Origin: Arcanobacterium_A bovis
Lineage (GTDB): Bacteria > Actinomycetota > Actinomycetes > Actinomycetales > Actinomycetaceae
Assembly (NCBI RefSeq): GCF_042655305.1
Contig: NZ_JBHSLR010000009.1
Length of the DNA: 64,000 bases
Direction: 5' to 3' (one strand)
Shown here: positions 62,114 to 64,000 of the stretch, piece after piece
How the letters are laid out: each line of letters starts with the position of its first letter
How positions within the stretch are numbered: the first letter of the stretch is position 1
Position numbers and translations under genes: made by a program
Notes under the pieces: generated by a model
Told to the model about the DNA's origin: nothing
The model's database searches: none
The model's input: the letters and a program-made list of their open reading frames with translations, nothing else

Positions 62114-62175
62114 AGTTTTAGCCTAGCGCTTTCCGCTTCCCGATATGGAAACGAGCGAAAAACTGGCAACCTTTT

Positions 62176-62208
62176 GTTTACCTAAATTATAGGTAATGTT
62201 CAAAATTA
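62176..62208. promoter_or_regulatory. Candidate Pho box / operator between senX3 and phoU
   Basis: Three 11-bp blocks: GTTTACCTAAA (62176), TTATAGGTAAT (62187) and GTTCAAAATTA (62198). The first and third resemble each other at a 22-bp step, as in PhoP/RegX3 direct repeats. A palindrome TTACCTA-N5-TAGGTAA (62178-62196) overlaps. Located between two genes of the Pho regulon, but unproven. Confidence 0.5.
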
Positions 62209-62293
62209 TCTGGTTAGCTTATATAAAGAACATGGGTGCAGTGTGCTCACTCATGCGTATTTGTTGTATATACATAAACTCGAAGGAGCCCAC

Positions 62294-62977
62294 GTGCGCG
62301 AACAGTTCTATCAGCAGATGAACCAACTTGCCGAGACGCTAGTCGTTGAGGCAAAAGCTGCGGCGAAGGCAATGAGCGGTGCAGCGGAAGCACTGCGCGA
62401 TGCCAATCTCACCAAGGCCGAGAAAGTTATCGACGCCGATCGCAAAATCGATTTGCTCGAACGCACCGTCGATGAAATGGGCGTATCCTTGCTCGCTCGG
62501 CAAGCTCCGGTAGCATCTGACCTGCGCATCGTAGTTTCGGCACTTCGTCTCTCGGCAACCCTTGAGCGCATGGGCGATCTGGCTCGTCACGTGGCATATA
62601 TTGCGCGTGGCCGCTATCCCGATGTAGCCGTTCCGGGCGATGTTCACAAACTTCTCGTGACGATGGCAGATCACGCCGCCGCAGTTGGCAAGAACGTGGC
62701 TGAGCTTGTTGAAACCCGCGATCTTTCCCTCGCAGCTCAAATTGTTGAGGAAGACGACGTGCTCGACGATCTTCATGCGAAATCCTTCCAGATCGTTTTG
62801 GACGATTCGCAAGAACTTACCCGCCAAGAAATCGTCGACATCGTGTTGCTCGGCCGCTACCTTGAGCGCTACGGCGATCATGCTGTTTCAGTGGCTCGTC
62901 GAATGAACTTTTTGGTGAAGGGACTGGGCAACGACGGCAGCGATCCGTTTGCCGAGGTAGATCTCACCGAAGTGTGA
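62294..62977 (+). CDS. phoU: Phosphate transport regulator PhoU
   Basis: 227 residues, two three-helix PhoU bundles. The conserved metal-coordinating Glu/Asp clusters lie in DADRKIDLLERTVDEMG-like and DDVLDDLHAKSFQ segments, and LSATLERMGDLARHVAYIARGRYP and LGRYLERYGDHAVSVARRMNFLVKG are the repeated signature motifs (E-R-x-G-D-H/A). PhoU couples the Pst transporter to SenX3-type kinases. Start chosen at GTG 62294 with AAGGAG about six bases upstream; a longer reading from 62243 lacks one. Divergent from senX3. No pst genes in the window. Confidence 0.95.
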   Translation: MREQFYQQMNQLAETLVVEAKAAAKAMSGAAEALRDANLTKAEKVIDADRKIDLLERTVDEMGVSLLARQAPVASDLRIVVSALRLSATLERMGDLARHVAYIARGRYPDVAVPGDVHKLLVTMADHAAAVGKNVAELVETRDLSLAAQIVEEDDVLDDLHAKSFQIVLDDSQELTRQEIVDIVLLGRYLERYGDHAVSVARRMNFLVKGLGNDGSDPFAEVDLTEV

Positions 62978-63058
62978 AAATCTCTGTGAGAACCTCTACA
63001 AGCATCTTTAATAGAACCTCGCAATGTAAAAGCGTGACGTTGTAGCGATTGATTTATG

Positions 63059-63098
63059 CAGGTGGGGGCATGATTCTTTGGAATCATGCCCCCACCTG
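63059..63098. terminator. Perfect 18-bp hairpin between phoU and gpmA
   Basis: Arms 63059-63076 and 63081-63098 (CAGGTGGGGGCATGATTC) around a 4-nt loop. The two flanking genes converge here. No T-run. Confidence 0.7.
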
Positions 63099-63183
63099 TT
63101 GCGCAAGACCTGCTTAATTCACAGCCCCTGCTCAATCACCGTTGAGCTGTACGGTTTTAGCTGTGCCATTTTCTTGGCGACGC

Positions 63184-63924
63184 TCACTTGCCCTGGTTGG
63201 CCACAGCCTCAATAGCTGCCTTTGCCGCTTCAGGATCAAGGTAGGTGCCACCCTTCACTACTGGCTTGAGAGTATCCTCATCAAGTTCGTAGTAGAGCGG
63301 AATGCCGGTTGGAATATTCAAACCAGCGATTTCATCGTCGGAAATACCGTCGAGGTGCTTCACAATTGCACGCAACGAGTTGCCGTGCGCCGCAATCATA
63401 ACCGTCTTGCCAGTCTTGAGATCAGGAACGATCTGCTCTTCCCAGTAAGGGAGCATGCGCTCAAGCACGTCCTTCAAGCATTCGGTAGCTGGAATAGGTT
63501 CACCCGCATAGCGTGGATCCGTATCCTGCGAGAACTCTGAGCCAAGCTCAATTGCTGGTGGTGGCACGTCGTACGAACGACGCCATTCCATGAAGAGCTC
63601 CTCGCCGTATTCGTCGCGGATTTCCTTCTTGTTCTTGCCCTGGAGCGCACCGTAGTGACGCTCGTTCAAACGCCAATTGCGCTTGACTGGGATCCAGTGG
63701 CGATCAGCGGCATCAAGTGCGAGATTCGCAGTCATGATTGCACGACGCAGCATCGAGGTGTGCAATACATCTGGCAGCACCTCTGCATCAATGAGTAGCT
63801 GGCCTGCGCGGCGAGCTTCCTGCGTGCCCTTTTCCGACAACGGAACGTCTACCCAGCCAGTGAACAGGTTCTTCGCGTTCCATTCACTCTCGCCGTGGCG
63901 TACAAGTACCAGTTTGTAAGTCAT
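63184..63924 (-). CDS. gpmA: 2,3-bisphosphoglycerate-dependent phosphoglycerate mutase
   Basis: 246 residues. Interconverts 3- and 2-phosphoglycerate. The phosphohistidine motif is LVRHGESEWNAKNLFTGWVDVPLSEKG, the second catalytic His is in MIAAHGNSLRAI, and Glu/Arg residues sit in ERHYGALQGKNK. Length and motifs match dPGM. GGAAG lies about six bases before the ATG. The order gpmA-phoU/senX3-regX3 is conserved in mycobacteria and relatives. The promoter probably lies at or beyond 63979-63984 (TAGAAT on the minus strand). Confidence 0.96.
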   Translation of the reverse strand: MTYKLVLVRHGESEWNAKNLFTGWVDVPLSEKGTQEARRAGQLLIDAEVLPDVLHTSMLRRAIMTANLALDAADRHWIPVKRNWRLNERHYGALQGKNKKEIRDEYGEELFMEWRRSYDVPPPAIELGSEFSQDTDPRYAGEPIPATECLKDVLERMLPYWEEQIVPDLKTGKTVMIAAHGNSLRAIVKHLDGISDDEIAGLNIPTGIPLYYELDEDTLKPVVKGGTYLDPEAAKAAIEAVANQGK

Positions 63925-64000
63925 ATTAAACTTCCTAGTATTGAAGTGGTTTGTTTATGCGCTATGCGCACCAGAACCATTCTATCGAATTTTGCCCTCG

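Overview
The window comes from a moderate-GC actinobacterium (roughly 50-55% GC by eye). Most likely it is a member of the Actinomycetaceae close to Arcanobacterium or Trueperella. The evidence is the set of actinobacterial families (DUF3027, DUF3263, DUF4032, CarD, SenX3/RegX3, SufR-like regulator, anchored-repeat ABC locus), many genes that appear to be read from leaderless mRNAs, and a small 4.5S-type SRP RNA. The genus is an inference from gene content. Nearly everything is chromosomal core or near-core; I see no prophage, IS element, CRISPR array or rRNA.

Layout. 1-2.2 kb: manA (cut by the window edge), a DUF3027 gene and a cold-shock-domain gene. 2.4-6.2 kb: an envelope-stress group (TPM-domain membrane protein, PspA, NYN nuclease-like protein). 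6.3-8.6 kb: an OmpR-type response regulator and its histidine kinase. 8.6-12.1 kb: acyltransferase, SDR oxidoreductase, and a monocistronic groEL behind two tandem CIRCE operators. 12.2-18.1 kb: LytR_C protein, DUF3263, uracil-DNA glycosylase, a Na+/alanine symporter and a large YhgE/Pip-type membrane protein. 18.4-20.3 kb: a strong promoter, a 33-codon cysteine-rich upstream ORF (8 Cys), a structured leader and a DAACS-family symporter. 20.3-22.1 kb: alpha/beta hydrolase and an orphan FetB-like permease.

22.4-31.6 kb holds a six-gene operon in which every junction is a 4-nt overlap. It encodes two large membrane-anchored repeat proteins, a smaller one, a zinc/manganese-type ABC ATPase and permease, and a substrate-binding lipoprotein with one of the same surface repeats inserted in permuted order. 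It is a known but little characterised locus type (anchored-repeat ABC transporter, choice-of-anchor M domain). 31.8-34.3 kb: an MFS carrier and a glycerophosphodiesterase. Then come tRNA-Thr, a DsbA-like thiol oxidoreductase, a Ser/Thr kinase with a polytopic C-terminus, a UgpC/MsmK-type ATPase, a DUF4032 protein and a small membrane protein.

41.2-48.4 kb: housekeeping genes on the minus strand (asd-lysC, recR-dnaX, tsaD), then SRP RNA, tRNA-Ser, a Cys-rich HTH regulator, a second LytR_C protein and a uracil permease. 52.2-64 kb: ASCH protein, a hypothetical protein, and the conserved actinobacterial run rlmB-cysS-ispF-ispD-carD, interrupted by an oppositely oriented UMF1-type MFS gene, followed by regX3-senX3, divergent phoU, and gpmA.

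The most interesting signals are: (1) the cysteine-rich uORF and leader in front of the symporter, which looks like a cysteine-responsive attenuator; (2) the permuted half-repeats shared by the binding protein and a wall protein of the anchored-repeat operon; (3) a series of very long, perfectly paired hairpins without U-tracts at transcription-unit ends; and (4) a consistent TANNNT-(6-7 nt)-start signature marking leaderless genes.
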